This document shows positions 26,079 through 34,777 of a stretch of DNA of 64,000 nt, piece by piece. The stretch lies in the NCBI GenBank assembly GCA_002427735.1, contig DIYP01000016.1:124001-188000 (forward strand), in the 5' to 3' direction. The stretch's first letter is position 1. Each line of letters begins with the position of its first letter. Position numbers and translations under genes: made by a program. The notes below the pieces were generated by a model. It saw nothing but the letters and a program-made list of their open reading frames with translations, did not search any database and was not told the DNA's origin. Origin of the DNA: Flavobacteriales bacterium UBA6051 (GTDB taxonomy: Bacteria > Bacteroidota > Bacteroidia > Flavobacteriales_D > Crocinitomicaceae).

Positions 26079-27383
26079 ATGAAAAGCTACATTTTTTCGA
26101 CTTTTTTATTGATTACAGGAATGACTTTGGGACAAGATTACACCTCCTATTTTACCGGTAATCAAACAGACCTTATGACCAATGCTCTGGGAGGCGTATG
26201 CCTTATGGGGGGAGCCACAGAGGATGATGAAGCCATGAAATGGTTTTTACAGCAAGCGAACGGTGGCGACATTCTGGTCTTGAGAACAAGTGGCTCAGAT
26301 GGTTACAATGACTACATGTATAATTCACTCGGTATAACCGTTAATTCAGTTGAGACCATTGTCTGCAACAACGCCGGAGCCAGCAACGATAGCTACGTAC
26401 AGCAAAAAGTTGAAAATGCAGAAGCAATATGGTTCGCCGGAGGTGATCAATGGAACTATATTTCTTATTGGCGTAACACACCCATCGACAGTTTGATCAA
26501 TGAGGGAATTGAAAATCGAAACCTTGTCATTGGCGGCACAAGTGCAGGGATGGCAATTCAAGGGAAATACTACTTCTCAGCTGAAAATGGAACGGTAACC
26601 TCAGCAGCTGCGCTGGCGGACCCATACAATATGGACATGACTGTAGATTCGACTGCGTTCATATCAAATGCTCATTTAACAGAGGTTATCACAGATACCC
26701 ATTACGATGATCCCGACCGAAAAGGTCGCCATGTCGCATTTTTAGCAAGAATCTTTTCAGATTATGGTGTGGTCGGCAAAGGAATTGCCTGTGATGAATA
26801 TACTGCTGTATGTATTGGGACTGATGGAATAGCACACGTTTACGGTGGATTTCCAACGTATGATGACAATGCATATTTCATTCAACCCAATTGCGGACTC
26901 ACCGATTTTTCTCCCGAAAACTGTTCTTCGGGTAATGCACTCAATTGGAATAGAGGTGGTGAAGCGCTCAAAGTATACAGTATCAAAGGAACTTCTACTG
27001 GTAACAATACCTTCGACCTAAACTCCTGGGAAACTGGAACTGGTGGTACTTGGGAAGATTGGTATATTGACAATGGAACACTGAATGAAACTTCGGGTTC
27101 ACCCATCAATTGCGCGCAAGCTTCTTTAAGTAATCTGGAAACCATAAAGGTTGATATTTATCCTAATCCAACGACTTCAGAAGTGAATATCTCTATAAAT
27201 AACATGTCGGGCATTGTTCACCAGGTTCAAATATCAGACTTAGCCGGGAAAACCGTTAAGACTTCAAAGATCAATACAACGCAAGCATCCATTTCGGTTC
27301 GACAGTTAACTCCAGGAACCTATTTTCTTTCAGTTCAGAATGATTCCGGTAACACCTATACTGAACGTCTCGTAATTCAATAG
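26079..27383 (+). CDS. Secreted cyanophycinase-like peptidase (S51) with T9SS type A sorting domain
   Basis: A 434-residue exported serine peptidase. A signal peptide (1-19) precedes a class-I-amidotransferase-like S51 domain (about 25-345) with nucleophile S155 in GGTSAGMA, an upstream GGDQWNY strand-turn typical of S51 oxyanion sites, and a TDTHYDDPDRKGRH segment resembling the cyanophycinase D-x-H...R..GR motif. Residues about 358-434 are a type A C-terminal signal: IYPNPTTSEVNI, VQISDLAGK and a last strand YTERLVIQ. S51 enzymes include cyanophycinase and alpha-aspartyl dipeptidase; a surface enzyme would have to act on external polymer or peptides. Substrate is inferred, not shown. Confidence 0.85.
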   Translation: MKSYIFSTFLLITGMTLGQDYTSYFTGNQTDLMTNALGGVCLMGGATEDDEAMKWFLQQANGGDILVLRTSGSDGYNDYMYNSLGITVNSVETIVCNNAGASNDSYVQQKVENAEAIWFAGGDQWNYISYWRNTPIDSLINEGIENRNLVIGGTSAGMAIQGKYYFSAENGTVTSAAALADPYNMDMTVDSTAFISNAHLTEVITDTHYDDPDRKGRHVAFLARIFSDYGVVGKGIACDEYTAVCIGTDGIAHVYGGFPTYDDNAYFIQPNCGLTDFSPENCSSGNALNWNRGGEALKVYSIKGTSTGNNTFDLNSWETGTGGTWEDWYIDNGTLNETSGSPINCAQASLSNLETIKVDIYPNPTTSEVNISINNMSGIVHQVQISDLAGKTVKTSKINTTQASISVRQLTPGTYFLSVQNDSGNTYTERLVIQ

Positions 27384-27428
27384 GTTTTGTGTTTGGCAAA
27401 TTGTATTTTGATAGCTAAAGTCGACCGT

Positions 27429-28700
27429 ATGAAAGACCTTTTTCTTTTTCGATTGAGTATCATCATGGTCTTTACCATGATAACCTCCATTATTTTTTCC
27501 CAGGGGTACTCGACTACATTAGATACGTTTTACGTCCAAAGTCCAGAGTATTCTGCATCTATTAATGTTGATTCTTTGCCGTTTCCTTGTGCTATTACAC
27601 GACCTGATACAGGAAGTGACTTTCCTTTGTTGATTCTCGTGCATGGTACATCTGCATTAGATAAAAATGCAAGCTCTACAAAAGACTATCTCGACAGTAT
27701 TGGTGCGACCTACAGAAAAGCGGAGACTCGGATGTTCTATGAGATTGCCGACTCATTATCGCGTAATGGTATCGCTGTTTTGCGTTATGATAAGCGCAGC
27801 TTTACACTCAACTGCATTGAGCAACCCGCTTGTTGGTTTGTTGATACTATTTCACCTTACGACTACATCGAGGACATACATCATGCCGTTGAATATGGTA
27901 AGGCTCTTGCCGACATTGATACGTGCAACATATTTCTTGCTGGACATAGCCAAGGTGGATCTTTTGTTAGTCAAGTAGGATTTGATCGTGATGACATAAG
28001 GGGCATTCTGAACATGGCTGGAACAGCACAACCTATTGATTCTGTCGTCATATATCAAAAAGAGTTCATTGACAATGATCCTGCTGGAGCCATAATCATC
28101 AGCGAGCAATTCGACTCTTTACGGGCTGGATTATGGCCAATGACAGATACCCTCTACAACACTCATTTTTCACCAAAATTCTGGCTTCATTGGCTTTCAC
28201 ATACCGATTCTGCAATGCTGGTACAAAAAACTTCGGATAAGCCTACAGCACTCATGTATGGAACCGCTGATCGATTTGTCCCTTCTAATATTCACTATCA
28301 ACTCTGGCAAGACTCTATCACAAGACCGAATGTTACCTTTGAGCTATTCACAGATATTGATCATAGTTTTGGTTCCGAATATGATTCCACAATGAGTCCA
28401 CAAGTGCTACAATTCATGACCGATTGGATTCATTCGACTAGTCAAAACTGTGGCCCGGCAGGGTTGGATAACTTGAGTTCGACTGAAAATGTAACGATGT
28501 TTCCAAACCCGGCCTCAACGGAAATTACCGTGCTGTCCAACGAATCATCAAGATTCAAAATAATAGATATCTATAATAGAATATATAGCACTGGTTTACT
28601 GGAGTCGAAAATCTCTCATACGATTGATATACAAGGACTAAGCACCGGTATCTACTTCATACAAACGGCGCATTCAATGCTTAGATTCATTAAGCTTTAG
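27429..28700 (+). CDS. Secreted alpha/beta hydrolase with T9SS type A sorting domain
   Basis: A 423-residue exported esterase or peptidase-like enzyme. The start ATG at 27429 opens a signal peptide (to about residue 25, IIFSQ); an in-frame ATG at 27387 is too far upstream. The triad is S174 in GHSQGG, D281 in YGTADRF and H312 in DIDHSFG. Residues about 357-423 form a sorting domain: MFPNPASTEITV, FKIIDIYNR, and LSTGIYFIQ. It starts 46 bases after the cyanophycinase-like gene and the two are probably one operon of exported hydrolases. Substrate unknown. Confidence 0.85.
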   Translation: MKDLFLFRLSIIMVFTMITSIIFSQGYSTTLDTFYVQSPEYSASINVDSLPFPCAITRPDTGSDFPLLILVHGTSALDKNASSTKDYLDSIGATYRKAETRMFYEIADSLSRNGIAVLRYDKRSFTLNCIEQPACWFVDTISPYDYIEDIHHAVEYGKALADIDTCNIFLAGHSQGGSFVSQVGFDRDDIRGILNMAGTAQPIDSVVIYQKEFIDNDPAGAIIISEQFDSLRAGLWPMTDTLYNTHFSPKFWLHWLSHTDSAMLVQKTSDKPTALMYGTADRFVPSNIHYQLWQDSITRPNVTFELFTDIDHSFGSEYDSTMSPQVLQFMTDWIHSTSQNCGPAGLDNLSSTENVTMFPNPASTEITVLSNESSRFKIIDIYNRIYSTGLLESKISHTIDIQGLSTGIYFIQTAHSMLRFIKL

Positions 28701-28748
28701 CCAACGTTTTCGCTTCATGAACAGTTTCTATTAGTAAAGATCTATTGT

Positions 28749-29144
28749 ATGAAACCACTTCCGACAACCGTTTTTCTTGCCCTTCTCGTTACAAGTGTGA
28801 GTTGCCGAAAGGACAAAATCATTATTCCTGAAGAAGCACCGAAGTCAGCTTATGCTGGTACGTATGATTGCACTGTTCACCATCACTATTCAGATTTGAC
28901 AGGCGTAAGTTCCGACACTACTGAACAAAAGAACCTAACTCTTCCTTTCGTTGACGATTCCGTTCAGATTTTTGGCGCTCGGTTGCATGAAGATGATATT
29001 GTTTTCGGTGAGACGTACTTTTTTGGTTACTCCTACCATCACATGAATGTTCGATTCGAACAAGATAGTATATTCATTTACACCTTTAATGGAGGTCTAG
29101 GAGGAGGAAATTCAGTGCGTTTTAAAGGGCGGAAGTTGGATTAG
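28749..29144 (+). CDS. Small lipoprotein of unknown function
   Basis: A 131-residue lipoprotein with lipobox SVSC (cysteine at about residue 19) and a beta-rich mature domain opening with AYAGTYDCTVHHHYSD, a strand pattern seen in many Bacteroidota lipocalin-like or DUF-type lipoproteins. It ends in a VRFKGRKLD strand. I do not assign a family. It follows the hydrolase gene by 48 bases. Confidence 0.6.
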   Translation: MKPLPTTVFLALLVTSVSCRKDKIIIPEEAPKSAYAGTYDCTVHHHYSDLTGVSSDTTEQKNLTLPFVDDSVQIFGARLHEDDIVFGETYFFGYSYHHMNVRFEQDSIFIYTFNGGLGGGNSVRFKGRKLD

Positions 29145-29189
29145 AAGCTCAAAACTTTTCTTATCTTTCTGTCCAACAATAACCACTAC

Positions 29190-29696
29190 ATGTACATCGG
29201 TAATCAACACACTTCTACTGTCACACTATCTCGCGTTGTAGACTTTTCTTGCTCAAACTGTGGTCATCAGGAAAAAGCACTCGTCACTGGTGTTGGTCAG
29301 GGACAGGGTAACAGCGCTTATTTTTTGGACGAGAGCGGAGCTAAAGATCGAGCAGCGACCGGAGCAAATAAAAAGGCCTTGAAGAACGTAGGACAAACGC
29401 TTAAGTTGGCCAAGTGCCCCAATTGTGGTATGCGCCACAAGAAAAATGTTCAGGATTTCTGGATGATACAAGTCCTAAAACTAGTAGGTAGTTTCGCAGG
29501 AGTAATGCTAATTGGAGTCATTCTTTATGGTGTCGCCGGTGACGACATTATATATCCCATTTTTCTTGGTGCAGGGTTATTATCGCTTATTCTTGTCTAT
29601 TTTACAGATGTTCGTTGGCGGTGGAACACTGTCGACAACCGCGTGCAGTTTATCGGTGATATTGACATCGATACACTACTTCAAGGCGATCAGTAA
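29190..29696 (+). CDS. Zinc-ribbon protein with two membrane helices
   Basis: A 168-residue protein. The N-terminal domain binds a metal through two CxxC knuckles, C21/C24 (CSNCGH) and C76/C79 (CPNCGM), separated by a basic helical loop. Two membrane segments follow (about 94-113 and 117-137, LVGSFAGVMLIGVILYG and IFLGAGLLSLILVYF). A TATCTTTC sequence upstream resembles the -7 promoter box. Such zinc-ribbon membrane proteins are widespread but lack a known role. Confidence 0.65.
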   Translation: MYIGNQHTSTVTLSRVVDFSCSNCGHQEKALVTGVGQGQGNSAYFLDESGAKDRAATGANKKALKNVGQTLKLAKCPNCGMRHKKNVQDFWMIQVLKLVGSFAGVMLIGVILYGVAGDDIIYPIFLGAGLLSLILVYFTDVRWRWNTVDNRVQFIGDIDIDTLLQGDQ

Positions 29697-29926
29697 GTTA
29701 GATTCACCTATATCTATCCAAACAAAGTTTTCAGACTATTCCTTCTAAACTGAATCTTTTCCTTTGATACCAGTGAAAAGGCAATCCATAAAAAATGCTC
29801 TCACTCCCTCAAATGGTCTGTGTAAATTGTTTTTAAGAAAAATATGGTTCTGCGAGTAACAAATTCATAGGGCTAAAGGTCTAACGGCTGAGAAGAAACA
29901 TTTTACGCTGCACAAAATTTACTGAC

Positions 29927-32329
29927 ATGAGGTCATTTTCACTATTAACTCTATGCACTGGAGCTTTCTTGTTCCTTTGCTCATTCACTAGTAGAGCGCA
30001 ACAATCAATAGAAGTATCTGGACAAGTAAAGGATTCCGAGACGAGGGAAGTGCTTCCATTTTGTAAAGTAGTTGCCTTAAATAATGCAGGAGAAATAACG
30101 CAGGGTGGCTTCACGGATGATAAGGGGTTTTTCAAACTTCCACTCAGTCCGGGGGAGTATTCTTTAGTGGTTAGTTTTTATGGATATTCTAACGATACAA
30201 TTGCCACAGGTTTATTGAGAGAAGATGCCTTCGTCGGAGTCGTTAAGCTTAAGCAAGACGTTGTTAACCTCGATGCAGTAGAAGCTCAGGCCAGTTCAAA
30301 GATTGACATGCTGGATCGCGAAGTGAAAATAATTACAGACAAAGAAAAACAGGGAGCAACCGCAGCGAAAGATGTTCTTGACAGAGTTGCTGGCGTCTCC
30401 TATGATGATTATTCTGGTGTTCTAAAAGTGGACAATGATGCCAATATTATGATACTCGTAAATGGCGTTGAAAAAAATCAAGAATATATCCAGAATCTAG
30501 AGCCAGAAAGATTATTGCGTGTGGAAATAACGCGAGATCCGGGAGGAAGATATGGTTTAGAAGGGTACACTGCCATTCTTAATGTTATTCTCAAAGATGA
30601 TTACAAAGGAACCGAACTCTACATTGAGCAAATGCAGTTGGTAGATATTACTCAAGAGCCTAAATTGGACCTGCTTATACTAGGGATTGGAGCGACCTAT
30701 AACTATACCGCAAACAAACTCAATCTTTATGCCAGCGCTGGAGTTGAAAGAAAACGCTTTAAACTGAATACAACGACAAGAACCGAATACGATGACAACA
30801 TTGTTGTATTAGAGAAACAACTCACAGATCGACCAAATACGCGCATTCTTGAATATGGTGCGAACTATACACTTGGCTTTGATTATCGCCTTAACCCAAA
30901 GCATACGATCAGCTTTGAAAGTAATATTATGGCACTCCCCCTTGGTACAGAGGATAATGAATTTGAATACAGTACAGAAGTATACGCTGATAATATTCTT
31001 ATCGACACCTATGATTTTCAGATTGAAACAAAAACTGAGGTGCTCAATACACACAATACCCTATTCTACATTGGTGAATTCAACAAAAAAAATCGAATGA
31101 ATGTGAACTTCACCTATTCGAATTATCGCGGCGACTATACAACGAATAGCCTTCAGGAAGTCATTTACGATCGTTCAGAAACAGGAATCAACAAAAAGCA
31201 ATACACGCGTTTTTATGCTGAATTTGAACACTTATTCTCCTCCAAAGCAAGTCTTCAAGTTGGATACGGAAATACTTGGCGGGAATTGGATAATAATTAC
31301 ACCATACTTCAGACGGATTTGAGTTCAGGCGATGCTTTCAGTATATCGGACAACTTTCGATTAACCGATATGCGCCATAAACTCTACGGTTATTTTTCCT
31401 GGAAATTAAATACAAAGTGGGGACTGCGTGCAGGAATTGCTTCAGAGAATTCGTCTCCGAGAGCAGGAAATCAGCAACTCAATTACATGATCTATCAGCC
31501 TATGTTTGATCTTCGTTATGCGCCAGGAAAGAACATCAACTTTAAATTAAAATATCGCACAACCAGTGGCTATCCAACTATTGCACAAACCAACCCATTT
31601 GTGAGTCAAATCAACCCACGAATGACGTCCACTGGGAATCCATTCCTGCGCCCTTCAACCAATCATCAGTTTTCGATACGTATGAATGTTCTACAGGGAA
31701 TATTCGCACTTGAGCCTTACTATCAATACTCTAATAACACGGTCGTTCAAGTAGGAGAAATTGATTCCGAAGGGATGTTCAACTACCGCTACGAAAATGC
31801 TGAATTATCAGAGCGATTAGGGGCACGGATGAATTTCAGCCACTACTTTAAATTCAGCCTCTTGGTACAGGGAAATCTTGATTTCTACCAGTCGCGCATT
31901 GTATCAACGACCAGAACGAATACCATTCGTGATTGGCGAGCGGATGTTGACTTGATTTACATTTTCCCAAAAACACAAACCCTACTTGGAGTGAAGTATC
32001 AAAGGCAGCAAAGTAAGTACATTACCGGCTTAGGTTACGAAAAGGGAGAGGTTGACTTTTGGATGCTATTTTACAAACAACCGCTGTTCAAGAAGCGCGC
32101 AAGTATCATGTTTGGATATTTTCTTCCAATAGATGTTGGTGCAAATTTCAATCAAGATTCACGTGTTGAAACGACAGGCTTTACGATGCAAACAGACAAT
32201 GATGTTTCATTGGTCAAGAACATGTTTATTCTTGAGCTAAGTTACCGATTCGGTAAAGGAAAATCCGTTAAGAAAACAGAAAAGAATGTGGATCGAGAGA
32301 CGGAAGATAGTGGCGGTGGGTTGTTCTAA
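29927..32329 (+). CDS. TonB-dependent-receptor-like outer-membrane beta-barrel protein
   Basis: An 800-residue outer-membrane protein. A signal peptide (1-24, SRAQ) leads to a carboxypeptidase-regulatory-like beta sandwich (about 28-112: IEVSGQVKDSETREVLPFCKV), then a plug-like part (about 115-225, with MILVNGVEK and EITRDPGGRYG) and a long barrel to the end. This is the OMP_b-brl_3 type, close to SusC/TonB receptors but with no TonB box evident. Transported substrate unknown. A paralog of equal size and layout lies at 38999-41395 on the other strand. Confidence 0.85.
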   Translation: MRSFSLLTLCTGAFLFLCSFTSRAQQSIEVSGQVKDSETREVLPFCKVVALNNAGEITQGGFTDDKGFFKLPLSPGEYSLVVSFYGYSNDTIATGLLREDAFVGVVKLKQDVVNLDAVEAQASSKIDMLDREVKIITDKEKQGATAAKDVLDRVAGVSYDDYSGVLKVDNDANIMILVNGVEKNQEYIQNLEPERLLRVEITRDPGGRYGLEGYTAILNVILKDDYKGTELYIEQMQLVDITQEPKLDLLILGIGATYNYTANKLNLYASAGVERKRFKLNTTTRTEYDDNIVVLEKQLTDRPNTRILEYGANYTLGFDYRLNPKHTISFESNIMALPLGTEDNEFEYSTEVYADNILIDTYDFQIETKTEVLNTHNTLFYIGEFNKKNRMNVNFTYSNYRGDYTTNSLQEVIYDRSETGINKKQYTRFYAEFEHLFSSKASLQVGYGNTWRELDNNYTILQTDLSSGDAFSISDNFRLTDMRHKLYGYFSWKLNTKWGLRAGIASENSSPRAGNQQLNYMIYQPMFDLRYAPGKNINFKLKYRTTSGYPTIAQTNPFVSQINPRMTSTGNPFLRPSTNHQFSIRMNVLQGIFALEPYYQYSNNTVVQVGEIDSEGMFNYRYENAELSERLGARMNFSHYFKFSLLVQGNLDFYQSRIVSTTRTNTIRDWRADVDLIYIFPKTQTLLGVKYQRQQSKYITGLGYEKGEVDFWMLFYKQPLFKKRASIMFGYFLPIDVGANFNQDSRVETTGFTMQTDNDVSLVKNMFILELSYRFGKGKSVKKTEKNVDRETEDSGGGLF

Positions 32330-32474
32330 AAACACATCCCTCCTCTTGGAATAGGAACAATATTGACTTAGAGTACCTGCGAACCAGCAACGAAGTAAAT
32401 TGTGATTATTTATGAAGACAGTATTGGATAAGGTGTAAAGGATTAGTACTTTTCTACTAAAGAAAAGTTGATCG

Positions 32475-34094
32475 GTGAAGCCTTCTGCATCCAATCGAAA
32501 AAGAGCCCGAAAGGCGTACAGAGTTACTGCAAAAATTCTGGTGAGTTATGTGAGTATTCTTCTTGCCCGACGTATTTTGGGCAAATCCTTTTATATCAAT
32601 CGAATAGATCAAGTTCATGCGAAGAATGCACAACGTATTCGCGCCGCCATTCTCGAGTTACAAGGCTTATTTACAAAAGTAGGTCAGCTTCTTTCAGTCA
32701 TGTCGAATATTCTTCCAAAACAATACATGGAGGTACTCGAATCGCTACAAGATGATGCACCCGCCAGTCCATTTAGCGAAACGAAAAACATCATTGAAGC
32801 GCAATTAGAAGAGTCCATTGAAACATTGTTCTCAGTCTTTCCCGAAGAGCCCATTGCCTCAGCTTCGATCGGTCAAGTGTACAAGGCTCAACTTCATTCA
32901 GGCGAATACGTTGCGGTAAAAGTTCAACACGCTCATATCAAGCAAATAGCTGAGGCAGACTTGAAAATTATCGAACAGCTCATTAAGCGCATTTCCTTAT
33001 TTATTACCATCGGCGGAATTGAACACGTTTATACGCAGGTTCGTTCGATGATTGAGGAAGAATTAAACTATACGAAGGAAGCAGAATCAATGCGCACTAT
33101 TGGTCAGAACTTGAGTGATGAAAAAGGCATCATAGTTCCCAAAGTATATACCGAGTACTCTTCGGAAAAAATTTTGGTCACTACTTTTTATGACGCAGTA
33201 AAAATAAATGATCGCCAACAAATTATTGAATGGGGCTTAAATCCTCATGAAATCGCTGAAAGATTGGTTTTAGTTTACTGTAAAATGATCCTTGAGGATG
33301 GATTGTATCACGCAGATCCTCACCCAGGCAATGTACTCGTAGATAATTCGGGCAATATTATCCTACTTGATTTTGGTGCCGTTGCAACGTTGAATGAAGA
33401 AATGCGGAAGGAAATTCCAGTCATTTTACAGGCTATCATACGAAAAGACGATGCCAAAGTCTTGGCTTCTATGAAACGTATGGGGTTTGTTGGGGACGAT
33501 AAAGACTCACAGAAGATAGCGTCAAAATTTATCGCTGCGGTAAGTCAGTTTATTCGCAATGAAGTAGAAATTGACAATCTAAATTTTAAAGATATCAGCA
33601 TCGACGATATCAAAGGCAGTAGCTTAGACGAACTGAGAAAGGAAATCAGCATTAAAGAACTAACAAAGACGATTCAAGTTCCGAAAGACTGGATCTTACT
33701 CGAACGTGCATTGGTATTAGTTATTGGTACAAGTGCATCATTGGAACCAGACTACAGAGCCATGGACACGATCAAGCCTTATCTCAAAAAGCTCGTTATT
33801 AAGGATGGAGGGCTAAAAAACATCATTATTGATACGATCAAGCAACAATTCACAATGCTTCTAAGCTTGCCCGGCGAGCTCAGTACTTTCCTTCAAAAAG
33901 CCAATAGCGGTGAATTGGAACTTGAAGTACACGACTCCGGCACTAAGATTTATATGGGAATTCAACAACTGATCCTCTGTATCATGTTCATTGGGTTCTT
34001 ATTTTTCCATCATGAAACGCACCAGCTTACCTATTTAATCATCGCCATTTTATTTGGTGTCTTGTTATTGCGCTCCTTCTGGCGAAATCGATAA
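32475..34094 (+). CDS. ABC1/UbiB-family atypical kinase
   Basis: A 539-residue protein-kinase-like ATPase. The family marks are KVGQLLSVMSNILPKQY (KxGQ motif), EPIASASIGQVYKAQL (alanine-rich loop), VAVKVQ, then YHADPHPGNVLV and LLDFGAVA (catalytic and DFG-like loops). Two C-terminal membrane segments (about 490-535) anchor it. UbiB/COQ8 members support quinone synthesis; a menaquinone-only Bacteroidota member may act in another lipid pathway, so I do not use the name ubiB. No ATG precedes the KxGQ motif, so the GTG at 32475 is taken as start. Confidence 0.9.
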   Translation: MKPSASNRKRARKAYRVTAKILVSYVSILLARRILGKSFYINRIDQVHAKNAQRIRAAILELQGLFTKVGQLLSVMSNILPKQYMEVLESLQDDAPASPFSETKNIIEAQLEESIETLFSVFPEEPIASASIGQVYKAQLHSGEYVAVKVQHAHIKQIAEADLKIIEQLIKRISLFITIGGIEHVYTQVRSMIEEELNYTKEAESMRTIGQNLSDEKGIIVPKVYTEYSSEKILVTTFYDAVKINDRQQIIEWGLNPHEIAERLVLVYCKMILEDGLYHADPHPGNVLVDNSGNIILLDFGAVATLNEEMRKEIPVILQAIIRKDDAKVLASMKRMGFVGDDKDSQKIASKFIAAVSQFIRNEVEIDNLNFKDISIDDIKGSSLDELRKEISIKELTKTIQVPKDWILLERALVLVIGTSASLEPDYRAMDTIKPYLKKLVIKDGGLKNIIIDTIKQQFTMLLSLPGELSTFLQKANSGELELEVHDSGTKIYMGIQQLILCIMFIGFLFFHHETHQLTYLIIAILFGVLLLRSFWRNR

Positions 34095-34426
34095 TAGGCG
34101 CAGCTGAGAAACAGATTTCAACATTTTTTTCTTTTCAGGCAACCCCTTTGACAGCTTTACGCGTTGATCTACAGTAAACTAAAAACAACTTACGCTACAT
34201 GGAAGCATTTGTCAACACGTGTTTCGACCTATTATTTCAAACGAATAGAAAAGTCAGCTTCAAAGAAAAAGCGACAGTCGTCATACTTCTGGGTGCCATA
34301 ATCTCATTTTTTGTATCTGTAGTCATCTTAACATGACAATACGCACTAAACGATTTAGCGCGAATAGCTGCAGAAAAAATTGACTTTTTTTCTTAGATCC
34401 AATGAATCTCAGACAACCCTAAATCT
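34095..34426. other. 332-base interval with one short ORF
   Basis: The stretch between the UbiB-like gene and the small secreted protein holds the 45-codon membrane ORF at 34199-34336. The rest is AT-rich, without a perfect promoter box, tRNA or strong hairpin that I can see. Confidence 0.5.
34199..34336 (+). CDS. Possible 45-residue single-pass membrane microprotein
   Basis: ATG at 34199 to TGA at 34334-34336. The peptide has a mixed N-terminal half (MEAFVNTCFDLLFQTNRKVS), a basic KEK turn, and a convincing membrane helix (TVVILLGAIISFFVSVVILT) that runs to the stop. The layout, cytoplasmic head plus C-terminal anchor, is common among bacterial microproteins. No family is known to me; the gene could also be chance. 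Confidence 0.4.
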   Translation: MEAFVNTCFDLLFQTNRKVSFKEKATVVILLGAIISFFVSVVILT

Positions 34427-34495
34427 TTGAAGTTGCGTTGTAGCAACACAAGTAGACTTTTAAGCAATCTACCCAAAAACAAACGACTAGATAAA

Positions 34496-34777
34496 ATGAA
34501 ATCCTTACTCTCCGTCTTCATTCTATTCATGGCTGTTCATGTTTCTGCTCAGTGCAATGAAAACTTGACTGCTAAGCCTGGAACGTATAAAGTGACGATG
34601 AACCAAGATCGCGTGGATAGCTATATAGCACCTTACGCTTTTACGGACTGCTATTTTTTAGAGGAAATCGAATCAAATCGAAAAGACACGCAAGAAGTGA
34701 CGCTTGAACTTGGAAACTATATTATCCGTGTTTACTCACGTGAACGTGTTATCAACGCTAAACAGTCAGAGGAATGA
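34496..34777 (+). CDS. Small secreted protein of unknown function
   Basis: A 93-residue protein beginning at MKSLLSVFILFMAVHVSAQ, a standard signal peptide; the in-frame ATG at 34427 would place 23 residues before it and is unlikely. The mature 74 residues carry two cysteines (CNENLT and DCYFLEE), perhaps a disulfide. It overlaps the start of the next secreted protein by ATGA (34774-34777), so the two are coupled and may work together at the surface. Confidence 0.6.
   Translation: MKSLLSVFILFMAVHVSAQCNENLTAKPGTYKVTMNQDRVDSYIAPYAFTDCYFLEEIESNRKDTQEVTLELGNYIIRVYSRERVINAKQSEE

Noticed and set aside
32475..34094. Naming the ABC1 kinase ubiB
   Set aside because: The family is clear but Bacteroidota generally make menaquinone, and nothing here ties it to ubiquinone.
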